From positions 124,001-188,000 of the forward strand of contig CANMBD010000001.1 in assembly GCA_947495985.1 (NCBI GenBank): DNA of 64,000 bases. The letters run 5' to 3'. Below, piece by piece: positions 7,973 through 17,521 of the stretch (the stretch's first letter is position 1; every line of letters starts with the position of its first letter). The translations under genes and the position numbers were made by a program. Below the pieces are notes generated by a model. It searched no databases, had not been told where the DNA came from, and saw only the letters and a program-made list of their open reading frames with translations. This DNA is from an uncultured Sphingomonadaceae bacterium. GTDB taxonomy: Bacteria; Pseudomonadota; Alphaproteobacteria; Sphingomonadales; Sphingomonadaceae.

Positions 7973-10009
7973 TTAGAAACTGCCGCTGACGGTCAACCGG
8001 TAAATAAGGCCGAATTTTCGCGTGCGGTCTTCGATAAAATCAATCGGCCCATCCCGCCGATTGACGTAATCGGTGCGCACAAACCGTTCGCCAAGGTCGA
8101 ACAAATTGCCCAGATTGGCGTTTACGGTCAGGCCCAAAACATCCTTGTGCTCCACAAAAATCCACGAATAGGGAGCGAGCGTATCAAAATCGGCTATCTG
8201 ATCGAGACGGATATTGGCGACATTATCGGAATCTTCGATGCCGGCGCCCCAAGCCCAGTCTGTGTCGGGAATATCATGGCGAAGGGTTACCTCGTAGCTG
8301 TAGCGATCATCCTGTCCGATCCGCCGATTCCTTAGGGTGATCGGGTCGCGGACGCTGCTGTTCACTCCCTCGACTTCGATATCCAGCTTCGCCCCTTTCC
8401 AACCGATGGGGTCGAATAACAGGGTGGAGACCAGTTCAATACCATAGCGGTCCGCGCTGCCAATATTGCCGCGGGCTTCGCGTATGTCATCAATTGGGAA
8501 GGTATCGACAATATCATTGATCTTCTCTCCAAAAAACGTGACCGTGGCAGAACCGAACGCGCCCAGTTTCTTGGTTGCTTCCAGTTCCGCACGCCATTTT
8601 TGCGGTGGTACCAGATTGGTATTGCCTGCGGTCTGAACGTCATTCGATACCTCGACCGAGCCGACAAAATCGAAAAAGTCGAGCTGATCCACTTCCCGGG
8701 ACAATTTGAAACTGAGATCAAAATCTGCGGCCGGTCTCCAGGCCAGGGCAACGGACCCTTTAGGCCGGATGAAAGACCGAGTGAGATCGCCTTGACTGAT
8801 CTCGCTATACTCGCCTCCAAGAGCGGCTTGCAGCGTTAAGTTTTTAGACAAAGATCGCCCATAAGTTGTTATGAATTCGCCTCTTTTCTCTTCAACACGG
8901 GTATTGCTATCGCCCCCTCTATCGGCCTCGCTTTCAAGGAAATTATATGCGCCCTCCAGGCTGAAACCCCAGTCGGTTCCGCCAGCAGTCTGCCAGCCAT
9001 ATTCTGCACGCAGCACCGATTCTCCCTCATCCACAGTGCGGTTAAAAGTGCTTATGAAAGGTTGAGTGATACCATCAGTGAAAGTACGGCTGAAGAAATC
9101 TCTGGTCGGGCTGTGTTCCAGCCGTTGCAGCCCTATCAGTTTCAAACGGCCGGCGCCCAGATCAAATTCATAATCAGCGCTGAATTCTGCGTTCCATTCT
9201 CTTTCACGGCGGGTAAACAGTTCGAAAATATCCGGCACTCCAGCCTGCGTCCGCAAAGTTTCGACGCGCTGGCGAAAATGATCGATTCCATATTCACCAC
9301 TGATGTTGAAGACCGATCCGGCATCGCTGGTGCGGCTGTAGGAGACATTGATCGTTGGAGCATCAGCCTGCGGTTGGCCGACTTCAAAACGCTCAAATAG
9401 CAGTTCGCCCTGTCCATTGGTAACTCGCTCCGGTCCCCGCGCGCCATTGCGAAAGCTTTCATTCTGGATGGCAATGGTAAAATCGCCTTTGCCGATCTTG
9501 CCGCTGATCGATGCCTCGCCGTCAAACCAGTCGCTTCCTGCCCGCCGCCATTGTGGCCGCCATTTGAAATTGCCGGTTATTCCTGTCGAGCCGTCGCTGC
9601 TGGTGACCAGATTCAACACCTGACCCGATAAACCGGAGATGCTAAGCGTTGCGCCATCGACAATCTCGACACGCAAGACGCTGGCGGCTGAGATGCGACC
9701 CAAAACAGTGAAAGCGTCATTATTCTTGCCGGCAATCCGCGCGCCATTGATCAAGACATTTTCGTCTGCCTGTCCCAACCCGCGTGCATCTTCGTCACCA
9801 GTATCAATGATAAAGCCAGGTACTTGCTGCACGATATCCAGTGCGGTGCGGGGGTTGAACCGCGAAAATTGTCCGACATCGTAAATCTGACGCCCATTTT
9901 CCGTACGTGGTTGCAGGTTGCTATTGGTACTTGTTGTCGTTTGCGCCAATGCAGCGGATGGCACCGCGGAAATTGCAATAGCCAACGATAACCACGTGGT
10001 TTTGTTCAA
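7973..10009 (-). CDS. TonB-dependent outer-membrane receptor
   Basis: A 678-residue receptor with a signal peptide (MNKTTWLSLAIAISAVPSAALAQ). A plug domain spans about 40-150 (GRQIYDVGQFSRFNPRTALDIVQQVPGF region, VLINGARIAGKNN) and is followed by a 22-strand barrel with alternating aromatic residues that ends in the usual aromatic strand KFGLIYRLTVSGSF. The start is a TTG, supported by a GGGGGGA run seven bases upstream. No EIVVTA-type TonB box is visible at the N-terminus, though a shorter one may hide in the linker. The ligand is unknown; no siderophore or polysaccharide genes are adjacent. A 14-base palindrome at 10111-10124 sits about 100 bases upstream and could be an operator. Confidence 0.92.
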   Translation of the reverse strand: MNKTTWLSLAIAISAVPSAALAQTTTSTNSNLQPRTENGRQIYDVGQFSRFNPRTALDIVQQVPGFIIDTGDEDARGLGQADENVLINGARIAGKNNDAFTVLGRISAASVLRVEIVDGATLSISGLSGQVLNLVTSSDGSTGITGNFKWRPQWRRAGSDWFDGEASISGKIGKGDFTIAIQNESFRNGARGPERVTNGQGELLFERFEVGQPQADAPTINVSYSRTSDAGSVFNISGEYGIDHFRQRVETLRTQAGVPDIFELFTRREREWNAEFSADYEFDLGAGRLKLIGLQRLEHSPTRDFFSRTFTDGITQPFISTFNRTVDEGESVLRAEYGWQTAGGTDWGFSLEGAYNFLESEADRGGDSNTRVEEKRGEFITTYGRSLSKNLTLQAALGGEYSEISQGDLTRSFIRPKGSVALAWRPAADFDLSFKLSREVDQLDFFDFVGSVEVSNDVQTAGNTNLVPPQKWRAELEATKKLGAFGSATVTFFGEKINDIVDTFPIDDIREARGNIGSADRYGIELVSTLLFDPIGWKGAKLDIEVEGVNSSVRDPITLRNRRIGQDDRYSYEVTLRHDIPDTDWAWGAGIEDSDNVANIRLDQIADFDTLAPYSWIFVEHKDVLGLTVNANLGNLFDLGERFVRTDYVNRRDGPIDFIEDRTRKFGLIYRLTVSGSF

Positions 10010-10110
10010 GATAATCCCCCCCTTACCGGAATTAGGTCTCTGTATTTTTCGTATGTTTCTTGTCCGCTTGCTATGACCGGTTGGTTACATGAGATACCGC
10101 ATTTCGACAA

Positions 10111-10124
10111 ACTACATTTGTAGT
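10111..10124. promoter_or_regulatory. Perfect inverted repeat upstream of the TonB receptor
   Basis: The sequence ACTACA-TT-TGTAGT is a perfect 14-base palindrome lying 102 bases upstream of the receptor's start codon, in a 171-base AT-rich gap. Its position fits an operator for a dimeric repressor or activator. It does not match the Fur box, and no regulator gene is adjacent, so the bound protein is unknown. Confidence 0.35.
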
Positions 10125-10180
10125 CGGATCAACAACTTTGCAGTGCAAATTTACAATATCCTTCGATAAGATGTTCTATC

Positions 10181-10489
10181 TTAATGCTTGTTTGAAAAGA
10201 GGACATATGCACCGGCGCAGTTGGCCAATGTATAAATGCCATAGAAGAATACAGCGCTAAGCATCCCCATATTGGCGAAGATCAGAGCGGCGGCAAGCAT
10301 GGCGAATTCCAATATGTAGCTGCCATAGGGGCCGAGCAGTTTCGAAAAACTGCCCCGTGCTTCGGTGATCATGGGATGGTCGCTCTCCATCATGGCCTTG
10401 TGCATGGCGAAATTGCCGATCCCACAGATAAAGATGATGAAAACATACATAGCCTTTATATAGGAAGTGTTGGCGCTATTGTCAGGCAT
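10181..10489 (-). CDS. Small three-helix membrane protein of unknown function
   Basis: A 102-residue protein with three predicted membrane segments (YVFIIFICGIGNFAMHKAM, YILEFAMLAAALIFANMGML and AVFFYGIYTLANCAGAYVLF) and little soluble sequence. It starts at an ATG and ends in FSNKH. I do not recognise a family; sphingomonads carry many such short integral proteins. It lies between the TonB receptor and a divergent SDR gene and may be its own transcription unit. The helix-turn-helix spacing and lack of charged residues inside the helices argue for a structural or assembly role rather than a transporter, but this is only inference. Confidence 0.75.
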   Translation of the reverse strand: MPDNSANTSYIKAMYVFIIFICGIGNFAMHKAMMESDHPMITEARGSFSKLLGPYGSYILEFAMLAAALIFANMGMLSAVFFYGIYTLANCAGAYVLFSNKH

Positions 10490-10551
10490 GCCGGGTGATA
10501 ATTTGTCATGGTGGTTTTCATGTGACAGTTACCGGGTTTTAGGAGGGTGAA

Positions 10552-11367
10552 ATGGAATTTGCAGGAAAGACGGCCGTGATCACAGGCGGAGCGACCGGTA
10601 TCGGTTTTGCCCTAGCACGCGAGATGGGTAGGGCAGGTACCCGGATCATTCTATTCGAACCACGCGAAGACAGGCTAAAGGAAGCCGTTAGCCAATTGAT
10701 CCAAGAGGGTGTGGACGCGAAGTATCAAGTCGGCGATGTCACCAAACCGGAAGATATCGAAGCGCTGGCCGACTTTGCATGGGCGAAAAACGGCCGGGCG
10801 GATATGCTGATCAACAATGCCGGCATTGGCGGCTCGATGAAATCGGTGATCAAGACCGACCCCGCGGAAGCGCGGCGAATATTTGAAGTGAATTTCTGGG
10901 GCATGTGGTCCGCCATTTCCGAATTTGGTCGACGCTTCCTGACCGAGGAGAAGCCTTCCGCGATCTATTCTGTCGCTTCGGAAAACTCGCTGTTCAATGC
11001 CTTTCCATTTGGCGGCGGCGCCTATGTGTCAAGCAAGCATGCAATATTCGGCCTGATGGATGTCCTGCGCCGGGAAGCGCCCGACTGGCTAACCACTGGG
11101 GTCATCATTCCCGGCTGGGTGAAGTCCGAGCTGTCTGAAGCCAATCTGACAATATCTGCGGCGATGGACACAGCGGCTTACGCGAAGATAATCGCGCCGC
11201 AGATCGAGGCAGGCGAATATTATGTTGTCAGCCACGGCTATAATGCCGTTCGCTTCGACGAGCGTTATGACGAAATGAAAAAAGCTTTCGACAAATATGC
11301 TCCTCGCAGCGAGGGCGACGAGGTCTATGATGTACAAAGATTTTTTGCGGAGATGCAGACTCAATGA
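10552..11367 (+). CDS. Short-chain dehydrogenase/reductase, 271 residues
   Basis: A classical SDR with TGGATGIG for the NAD(P) cofactor (residues about 12-19), the NNAGIGG motif, and catalytic YVSSK, preceded by a Ser in SVASENS. AGGAGG stands four bases before the ATG. The 3' end overlaps the start of the acetyltransferase gene by four bases (ATGA), so the two are translationally coupled. The long C-terminal tail after residue 200 (QIEAGEYYVVSHGYNAV) resembles SDRs that act on bulky aliphatic or steroid-like substrates. The coupling with an N-acetyltransferase suggests the pair modifies the same small molecule, though neither substrate is known. Confidence 0.9.
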   Translation: MEFAGKTAVITGGATGIGFALAREMGRAGTRIILFEPREDRLKEAVSQLIQEGVDAKYQVGDVTKPEDIEALADFAWAKNGRADMLINNAGIGGSMKSVIKTDPAEARRIFEVNFWGMWSAISEFGRRFLTEEKPSAIYSVASENSLFNAFPFGGGAYVSSKHAIFGLMDVLRREAPDWLTTGVIIPGWVKSELSEANLTISAAMDTAAYAKIIAPQIEAGEYYVVSHGYNAVRFDERYDEMKKAFDKYAPRSEGDEVYDVQRFFAEMQTQ

Positions 11368-11963
11368 ACATTGATCTACCGAATGGAATCGTCCGCGCCG
11401 CACAAGCCGACTGGCGCCAGGTGGCCGACATCACTGCAGAGGCTTTTGCCGAGGATCCGGTGAACACATGGCTGTTCGACAATCAACAGGCTATCCGCTC
11501 GTCCTTTCGGGTGCTCGCGCGCGAAATTTATGCGCGGAATGGATTTTGTCACCTTGCGGGCGATGAGGGGGCAACCATGTGGCTCGGTCCCGATCAAACG
11601 GGCAATATGGGCTTGCTCGCAATGGTCCGTTTTGCGGTTGGGCAGTTGATTCACGGTAGTGCCGGCGGCCTCAAACGGGCCATGGCGGCCGGTGACATCA
11701 TGGAGAAGCATCATCCACGCGAGCCCCATTGTTATCTGTTCACCATCGGAACACGAAAAAGCGCGCGCGGTACCGGGCTCGGCAAAGCGCTGTTGGCGCC
11801 GGTGCTCAAAACCTGCGATGCCCAAAACACTCCTTGCTATCTGGAGAATAGCAACCCGGACAATCATGGCTTCTACGCACATCATGGATTTGAGCGGCGA
11901 GAGATTTTTGCCTGTGGTGAGGGCGGCCCACCGCTTGAAGCCATGTGGCGCGAACCAAGATAG
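11364..11963 (+). CDS. GNAT-family N-acetyltransferase
   Basis: A 199-residue single-domain acetyltransferase. The acetyl-CoA pyrophosphate-binding loop RKSARGTGLGKAL (motif A, [RQ]xxGxG) follows the beta strand CYLFTIGT, and motif B includes CYLENSNPDNHGFYAHHGFE, where an Asn and a Tyr help catalysis. The N-terminal region (ADITAEAFAEDPVNTWLF) resembles acetyltransferases of the puromycin/streptothricin-resistance type (Acetyltransf_1). It begins inside the last codons of the SDR gene. It transfers acetyl from acetyl-CoA to an amine; the acceptor is unknown. It converges on the EamA gene, with 33 bases between the stops. Confidence 0.9.
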   Translation: MNIDLPNGIVRAAQADWRQVADITAEAFAEDPVNTWLFDNQQAIRSSFRVLAREIYARNGFCHLAGDEGATMWLGPDQTGNMGLLAMVRFAVGQLIHGSAGGLKRAMAAGDIMEKHHPREPHCYLFTIGTRKSARGTGLGKALLAPVLKTCDAQNTPCYLENSNPDNHGFYAHHGFERREIFACGEGGPPLEAMWREPR

Positions 11964-11996
11964 GTGGAACACCTTCCGGAACAGGCCGGCGCATAG

Positions 11997-12914
11997 TTAA
12001 AGCGCCGAGGTCAGTGCCATGATCACGCCGATGCCCACCAGCAATATGCCGGTGAGTTCTCCGCGGCTCAGCGGCTCCTTCAAATAAAAGCGCCCAAAGC
12101 CGAGCGTATATAATATCTGCGTCTGGCCGACGATGCCGACCAGCGCGACCGGAGCATGGGCATAGGCAATGAACCATCCCGCCGACGCGGTGGCGGCGAG
12201 CACACCCACTTGTGCCGTCACACGCCAGCGTTTCAGCATCGCGCGAAACTGGTCCGGTTCGCGGATGATGACGTAGAGTCCTTGCATCAATGCCTGAAAA
12301 CCAAGCACGGCGGTGAGAACGATCAGGCCGGCATAGGTGCGCTCGACATCGGGGACTGCGTTGGCTGATTGTTTGATGAAGATGGCGGTCAGCGCGAACA
12401 GGAACCCAGCGCTCAGACCCGTAAGTGCTGCCGGTTGCTTAAGGCCGCGGAGCCATTGCCACAATCCTCTCGCGCCACCTTCAATGGATACGGACAAAAT
12501 TCCGGCAAAAGCGATGGCGATGCCCAGCCATGCCAGCGGCGCCAGTGTTTCTCCAAGGATCAACCAGCCGAGAAAGGCAACAATCAAGGTCTCCGTCTTC
12601 ATATAGGCGGTGCCACTCACCAGATTGCGAAAGCCGAAGGACATAATGATAAGGTTCGTCGCCAGCATTTGTGCAAAGCCGGCGGCCCATGCGAACCACC
12701 AGAAGGATGCGTCCAGCGCGGGCAGGGCGCCGCGCCCTGTGGCTGCCATATAGCTGGTCAGCATGGCGCAGGCGATCGGCCAGCCAAAGAAGAAGCGCGA
12801 CAGCGCCGCCGCATTGACCGACATTTCTGCGCGGATGCGCTGCTGCACGGCCATTCGCCAGGCGAGAAATAGCGCCGCCAGCAGGGCGGCCGGTATCCAG
12901 ATGGGAAAGGTCAA
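11997..12914 (-). CDS. EamA-type drug/metabolite transporter
   Basis: A 305-residue integral membrane protein with ten predicted helices arranged as two EamA repeats; the second starts near residue 155 (LTGLSAGFLFALTAIFIKQ). Internal pairs such as GYMKTETLIVAFLGWLILGE-like (here TAYMKTETLIVAFLGW) and VGQTQILYTLGFGRFYLKEPL match the end of each repeat, where the family keeps Glu and Pro residues. DMT proteins move amino acids, nucleosides or drugs with the proton gradient. Substrate unknown. The start codon overlaps the stop of the upstream hypothetical gene by four bases, so the two are coupled. Confidence 0.88.
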   Translation of the reverse strand: MTFPIWIPAALLAALFLAWRMAVQQRIRAEMSVNAAALSRFFFGWPIACAMLTSYMAATGRGALPALDASFWWFAWAAGFAQMLATNLIIMSFGFRNLVSGTAYMKTETLIVAFLGWLILGETLAPLAWLGIAIAFAGILSVSIEGGARGLWQWLRGLKQPAALTGLSAGFLFALTAIFIKQSANAVPDVERTYAGLIVLTAVLGFQALMQGLYVIIREPDQFRAMLKRWRVTAQVGVLAATASAGWFIAYAHAPVALVGIVGQTQILYTLGFGRFYLKEPLSRGELTGILLVGIGVIMALTSAL

Positions 12915-13402
12915 AGGGGCCGCGCGTCCACGGTTTCGGCAAGAAAATCCAGTATATTCTGGGGCGTGCCGGGGTCTTCCGGCGGATCATTGCGGGTCTT
13001 GTAGGCAGCGGTCAGGCCAATAGCGAGCATCACTGCCGGTATGCCCGAAAAGATCAGATTAAAAAGTATCGGTGCATTATCGACGAACCATAAAAAGAGC
13101 GAGAACAGAAAGAATAAGCCGACAAAGCCATTCCAGAACAGGAAGAAAGGCATGGCCTTGCCCTGACGCATCGTGCCTTCAATCAAAGTGCCCCCGTCAT
13201 GCTCCCGCATTTTTGCCTTCAGATAGGGCTCCCCTCCATTTTTGAACCCCGGACACCGATAGGTAAGGAACATCTTGCGCTCGGTTCCGCCGCCAAAGAC
13301 ATGATGGTCCTTGCGTTTCTTTCGTTTCTTCATTTCCGCCTTCAGCTCCTTGGCGAGCGGAATTGGCTTCATGGGAGAATAGAGTTTGATATCTTCTTTC
13401 AT
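12911..13402 (-). CDS. Hypothetical membrane protein coupled to fumarase and transporter genes
   Basis: About 163 residues from ATG 13402; a TTG at 13417 in the same frame would overlap the fumarase stop and add five residues, so the start is uncertain. The N-terminal third is basic (KELKAEMKKRKKRKDHHV), the middle contains a Gly-rich stretch (FGGGTERK) and a beta-rich segment (LTYRCPGFKNGGEPYLK), and two membrane helices follow (FFLFWNGFVGLFFLFSLFLWF and LIFSGIPAVMLAIGLTAAYK). I do not recognise a family. It sits between fumarase (upstream) and EamA (downstream) in an overlapping minus-strand trio, so it is expressed with them, but no functional link is evident. Confidence 0.7.
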   Translation of the reverse strand: MKEDIKLYSPMKPIPLAKELKAEMKKRKKRKDHHVFGGGTERKMFLTYRCPGFKNGGEPYLKAKMREHDGGTLIEGTMRQGKAMPFFLFWNGFVGLFFLFSLFLWFVDNAPILFNLIFSGIPAVMLAIGLTAAYKTRNDPPEDPGTPQNILDFLAETVDARPL

Positions 13403-13413
13403 GGGGAAGCCGT

Positions 13414-14937
13414 TCAAACCCCCTCGAGCAAGCCCTCTTTCTTGATCTTCTCCTGCCAGACCAATGGCGCCAGATGGTGGACGCTTTGTCCTTCGGCATC
13501 GACTGCGACAGTCACGGGCATGTCCTGAACCTCAAATTCGTAAATCGCTTCCATGCCAAGGTCTTCAAAGCCGACGACTTTCGATCCCTTGATCGCGCGG
13601 CTGACCAGATAGGCGCTGCCGCCCACGGCCATCAGATAGGCGCTTTTATGTTTCTTGATCGAGCCGACGGTATCAAGTCCGCGCTCGGCCTTGCCAACCA
13701 TCGCGAGCAGGCCTTGTTCCAGCATCATATCGGTAAACTTGTCCATCCGCGTCGCGGTGGTCGGGCCAGCGGGGCCAACCACTTCCTCGCCGACTGGATC
13801 GACTGGGCCGACATAATAGATAACGCGGCCTTTAAATTCGACCGGCAGCTCTTCGCCCTTGTCGAGCATGTCCTTGATCCGTTTATGCGCGGCATCGCGG
13901 CCGGTGAGCATCTTGCCGTTGAGCAACAGGCGGTCGCCGTGGTTCCAGCTCGCAACCTCCGCTTCGTCGAGCTGATCAAGATGAACGCGCTTCGCTTCGG
14001 ACGACGGTGCCCAGTTCACGTCCGGCCATTCGTCCAGCTTGGGCGCTTCCAGATAAGCCGGCCCGCTGCCATCCAATGTGAAATGAGCGTGGCGCGTGGC
14101 GGCGCAATTGGGAATCATCGCCACCGGCTTACCCGCTGCATGGCAGGGCCAGTCGTTGATCTTGACGTCGAGGATAGTGGACAGCCCGCCAAGTCCCTGC
14201 GCACCGATGCCAAGTGCGTTGACCTTGTCGAAAATCTCTATCCGTAATTCCTCGACATCGCTGCGCGGTCCGCGCTCCTTGAGTTGGCCCATGTCAATCG
14301 GGTCCATCAGTGATTGTTTGGCGAGCAACACAGCTCGTTCCGCCGTACCGCCAATGCCGATGCCCAGCATGCCCGGCGGGCACCAGCCGGCGCCCATTTG
14401 CGGGACCATGTCGAGTACCCAGTCGACGATATTGTCGCTCGGGTTCATCATCTTGAATTTGGATTTATTTTCGGATCCGCCACCTTTGGCAGCGACATCG
14501 ACGCTAACCTTGTCACCGGGCACCATTTCGACATGGAGCACGGACGGTGTATTGTCCTTGGTATTGCGCCGGGTGAAAGCGGGGTCGGTAAGGATCGAAG
14601 CGCGCAGCTTGTTTTCCGGATGCAGATAGGCCCGGCGCACGCCTTCATCGACAATTTCTTGCATCGATTGCGACGTCTCGTCGAGGCGGCAGTCCATGCC
14701 CCATTTGACGAAGACGTTTACAATGCCGGTATCCTGACAAATCGGCCGGTGACCCTCAGCGCACATGCGTGAATTGGTAAGAATCTGGGCAATCGCGTCT
14801 TTGGCCGCCGGTGATTTCTCCGCCTCATAGGCTTCGCCCAGCGCCCGGATATAATCCATCGGGTGATAGTAAGAAATGAATTGTAGTGCGTCGGCAACGC
14901 TTTCAATCAGGTCGGCGGTTTTTATCGTGACGGTCAT
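13414..14937 (-). CDS. fumA: Class I fumarate hydratase, single chain
   Basis: Reversible hydration of fumarate to L-malate in the TCA cycle, by a [4Fe-4S] cluster. The 507-residue protein has the alpha (N-terminal) and beta (C-terminal) parts fused, as in E. coli FumA/FumB. Cluster cysteines are visible in MCAEGHRPICQDTG (first), WCPPGMLGIGIGG (second) and PNCAATRHAHF (third). The beta part carries GRDAAHKRI, YYVGPVDPVGEEVVGPAGPTT and SAYLMAVGGSAYLVS. Such enzymes are oxygen- and superoxide-sensitive, unlike class II FumC, and many alphaproteobacteria rely on this form. It is the first gene of a minus-strand group with the hypothetical membrane protein and EamA transporter. Confidence 0.95.
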   Translation of the reverse strand: MTVTIKTADLIESVADALQFISYYHPMDYIRALGEAYEAEKSPAAKDAIAQILTNSRMCAEGHRPICQDTGIVNVFVKWGMDCRLDETSQSMQEIVDEGVRRAYLHPENKLRASILTDPAFTRRNTKDNTPSVLHVEMVPGDKVSVDVAAKGGGSENKSKFKMMNPSDNIVDWVLDMVPQMGAGWCPPGMLGIGIGGTAERAVLLAKQSLMDPIDMGQLKERGPRSDVEELRIEIFDKVNALGIGAQGLGGLSTILDVKINDWPCHAAGKPVAMIPNCAATRHAHFTLDGSGPAYLEAPKLDEWPDVNWAPSSEAKRVHLDQLDEAEVASWNHGDRLLLNGKMLTGRDAAHKRIKDMLDKGEELPVEFKGRVIYYVGPVDPVGEEVVGPAGPTTATRMDKFTDMMLEQGLLAMVGKAERGLDTVGSIKKHKSAYLMAVGGSAYLVSRAIKGSKVVGFEDLGMEAIYEFEVQDMPVTVAVDAEGQSVHHLAPLVWQEKIKKEGLLEGV

Positions 14938-15041
14938 CAGGGCTCCGGAATTGGTCTAAGGATGCGATCCGGATGCCTTTTGGCGGATATGTTGAAAGTC
15001 GGCAAGTTTTGTATGTGTTACGAGTATGTTGTCTGGTGTCT

Positions 15042-16127
<1,086 letters not shown>

Positions 16128-16273
16128 TCATGGACGGATAGTGGCTCGGTGCGAATGAACCTATGCTGTCTAGTCGAGCTGTGCTGAAAATAGGTTTGTT
16201 CCTGGCTATCTGTTAGTCGTTGAGGCGGGTTTCGCATCAAAAGCAAGCTGCATGATGATATGGGAGATGATAT

Positions 16274-17230
16274 ATGCGTATCTTTGTTACCGGCGCATCC
16301 GGTTTTGTCGGCGGGGCGGCAACCAAGGTCTTTGTTGAGGCCGGGCATCAGGTCACCGCGATGTCACGCAGCGAGGCATCAGATGCAGTGATCCGCGATC
16401 TGGGAGCTCAGCCGGTGCGCTGCGATCTGGAAACGATCACCGCCGAACATATTGGTGACGCCGAGATTGTTCTCCACAGCGCCGCCTTTGTCGAAGCCTG
16501 GGGCCCAAAAGATGCATGGTATAAATATAATGTACTGGGAACGCAGACGATGCTGGATGCTGCGCAAGCGGCCAGTGCGCAGCGGTTCATCCACATCGGG
16601 ACAGAGGCGGGTATCTGTCATGGCCAGCATGTGCACGGCGCCGATGAGACTGTTCCGCTGGCTCCGGATTCGCCTTATCCCTATTGCGCGACCAAGGCGC
16701 AGGCAGAGAAGCGCGTCCGGGATGCCAATCGCGGCGGGACGTTTGAAACAATTATTCTGCGGCCGCGTTTCATCTGGGGGCCGGGCGACACGACTTTGCT
16801 TCCTATGGTCGAAGCCATGGCCAAAAGTGGCAAGTGGATGTGGATCAATGATGGCAAGGCGATGACATCAACCACCCATATCGACAATCTGGTTCATGCC
16901 ATAAATCTTTCTCTCACCAAAGGCGGGGGCGGAGAAGCCTATTTCATATTGGATGACGGGACGATCAGCATGAAAGATATGATCGGGGGGATGGCGCAGG
17001 CAAGACAGCTGACACTGCCGGACAAGTCCATTTCATCCGGCATGGCTGACTTTGTCGGAGGCGCATCGGAAAAAATTTGGCGGCTATTGGGTTTGAAAAG
17101 TGAGCCACCATTGACCGCTCATGCCGCCATGGTCATGTCGCGGGATTGTACATTGGATGGATCAAAGGCGCAGGCTGATCTGGGCTATCATCCCGTCACG
17201 ACCCGAGCTGAAGGATTAGCCGCTTTGTGA
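16274..17230 (+). CDS. NAD(P)-dependent epimerase / 3-beta-hydroxysteroid dehydrogenase-like (extended SDR)
   Basis: A 318-residue extended SDR. The N-terminal Rossmann motif VTGASGFVGG (residues about 5-14), the acidic residue that follows, and the catalytic YPYCATKAQAEK (YxxxK) are all visible, with the upstream Thr/Ser in HIGTEAG. The RPRFIWGPGDTTLLPM segment marks the substrate domain and resembles 3-beta-HSD and dihydroflavonol-4-reductase relatives (3Beta_HSD). GGGAG is seven bases before the start. Enzymes of this group oxidise or reduce a hydroxyl next to a large hydrophobic substrate; the actual one is unknown. The gene is divergent from mreB and is followed by the long non-coding stretch before nrdA. 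Confidence 0.88.
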   Translation: MRIFVTGASGFVGGAATKVFVEAGHQVTAMSRSEASDAVIRDLGAQPVRCDLETITAEHIGDAEIVLHSAAFVEAWGPKDAWYKYNVLGTQTMLDAAQAASAQRFIHIGTEAGICHGQHVHGADETVPLAPDSPYPYCATKAQAEKRVRDANRGGTFETIILRPRFIWGPGDTTLLPMVEAMAKSGKWMWINDGKAMTSTTHIDNLVHAINLSLTKGGGGEAYFILDDGTISMKDMIGGMAQARQLTLPDKSISSGMADFVGGASEKIWRLLGLKSEPPLTAHAAMVMSRDCTLDGSKAQADLGYHPVTTRAEGLAAL

Positions 17231-17294
17231 CACAGGCTGTCCGATTCAAAATCGGAAGCTTTGAAATAAAATTTCCGTCCGCTGAATCATTCAA

Positions 17295-17310
17295 ACACCA
17301 TATCTGGTGT
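17295..17310 (+). promoter_or_regulatory. NrdR box upstream of nrdA
   Basis: ACACCATATCTGGTGT matches the 16-base NrdR consensus acaCwAtATaTwGtgt at nearly every fixed position and is an imperfect palindrome. NrdR is the zinc-ATP-cone repressor of ribonucleotide reductase genes. NrdR sites usually occur in pairs about three helical turns apart; a second clear copy is not visible, so the assignment rests on the one site and on its place upstream of nrdA and nrdB. Confidence 0.6.
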
Positions 17311-17342
17311 CACAAATGAGTCATTCACACCTGTGCATCAAC

Positions 17343-17351
17343 TGTGGATAT
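17343..17351 (-). promoter_or_regulatory. DnaA-box-like site
   Basis: Read on the minus strand the sequence is ATATCCACA, one mismatch from the DnaA box TTATCCACA. It lies 33 bases after the NrdR box. DnaA control of nrdAB is known in Escherichia coli. A single near-match occurs often by chance, so this is a candidate only. Confidence 0.3.
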
Positions 17352-17427
17352 TTTTTTTGTAAAATTTGACCCAGCCTATTGCGTTCCGGTCAAGGCTTAG
17401 AAGGTCCACGCGTCGCTGCGCTGCAGC

Positions 17428-17456
17428 ATGAATCGGCCGTCGACGAAGCGATTCAT
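17428..17456. repeat. Inverted repeat in the nrdA upstream region
   Basis: ATGAATCG and CGATTCAT form perfect 8-base arms around a 13-base GC-rich spacer. It could be a terminator-like hairpin for the epimerase transcript (a short ATTTAT run follows) or an operator. The motif TGAATCG...CGATT recurs in the hairpin at 17609-17625 of the leader. Confidence 0.35.
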
Positions 17457-17501
17457 TTATACGACGAACAGAGTCGTTAAAATGTCATTTACCCTCTTGC
17501 A

Positions 17502-17507
17502 TATAAT
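17502..17507 (+). promoter_or_regulatory. Candidate -10 element for nrdAB (TATAAT)
   Basis: A perfect TATAAT hexamer is preceded by TTGCA and followed by about seven bases to a plausible transcription start near 17514. No good -35 hexamer is seen at 16-18 bases upstream (the best is a TTAAAA two bases too far), so activation or a different sigma factor may be involved. A start here would place the structured leader right at the 5' end of the transcript. Confidence 0.4.
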
Positions 17508-17521
17508 TTTGATTCAGCCAC

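Noticed and set aside
13474..14247. A 257-codon open frame on the plus strand
   Set aside because: Antisense to fumarase; no domain and no ribosome binding site.
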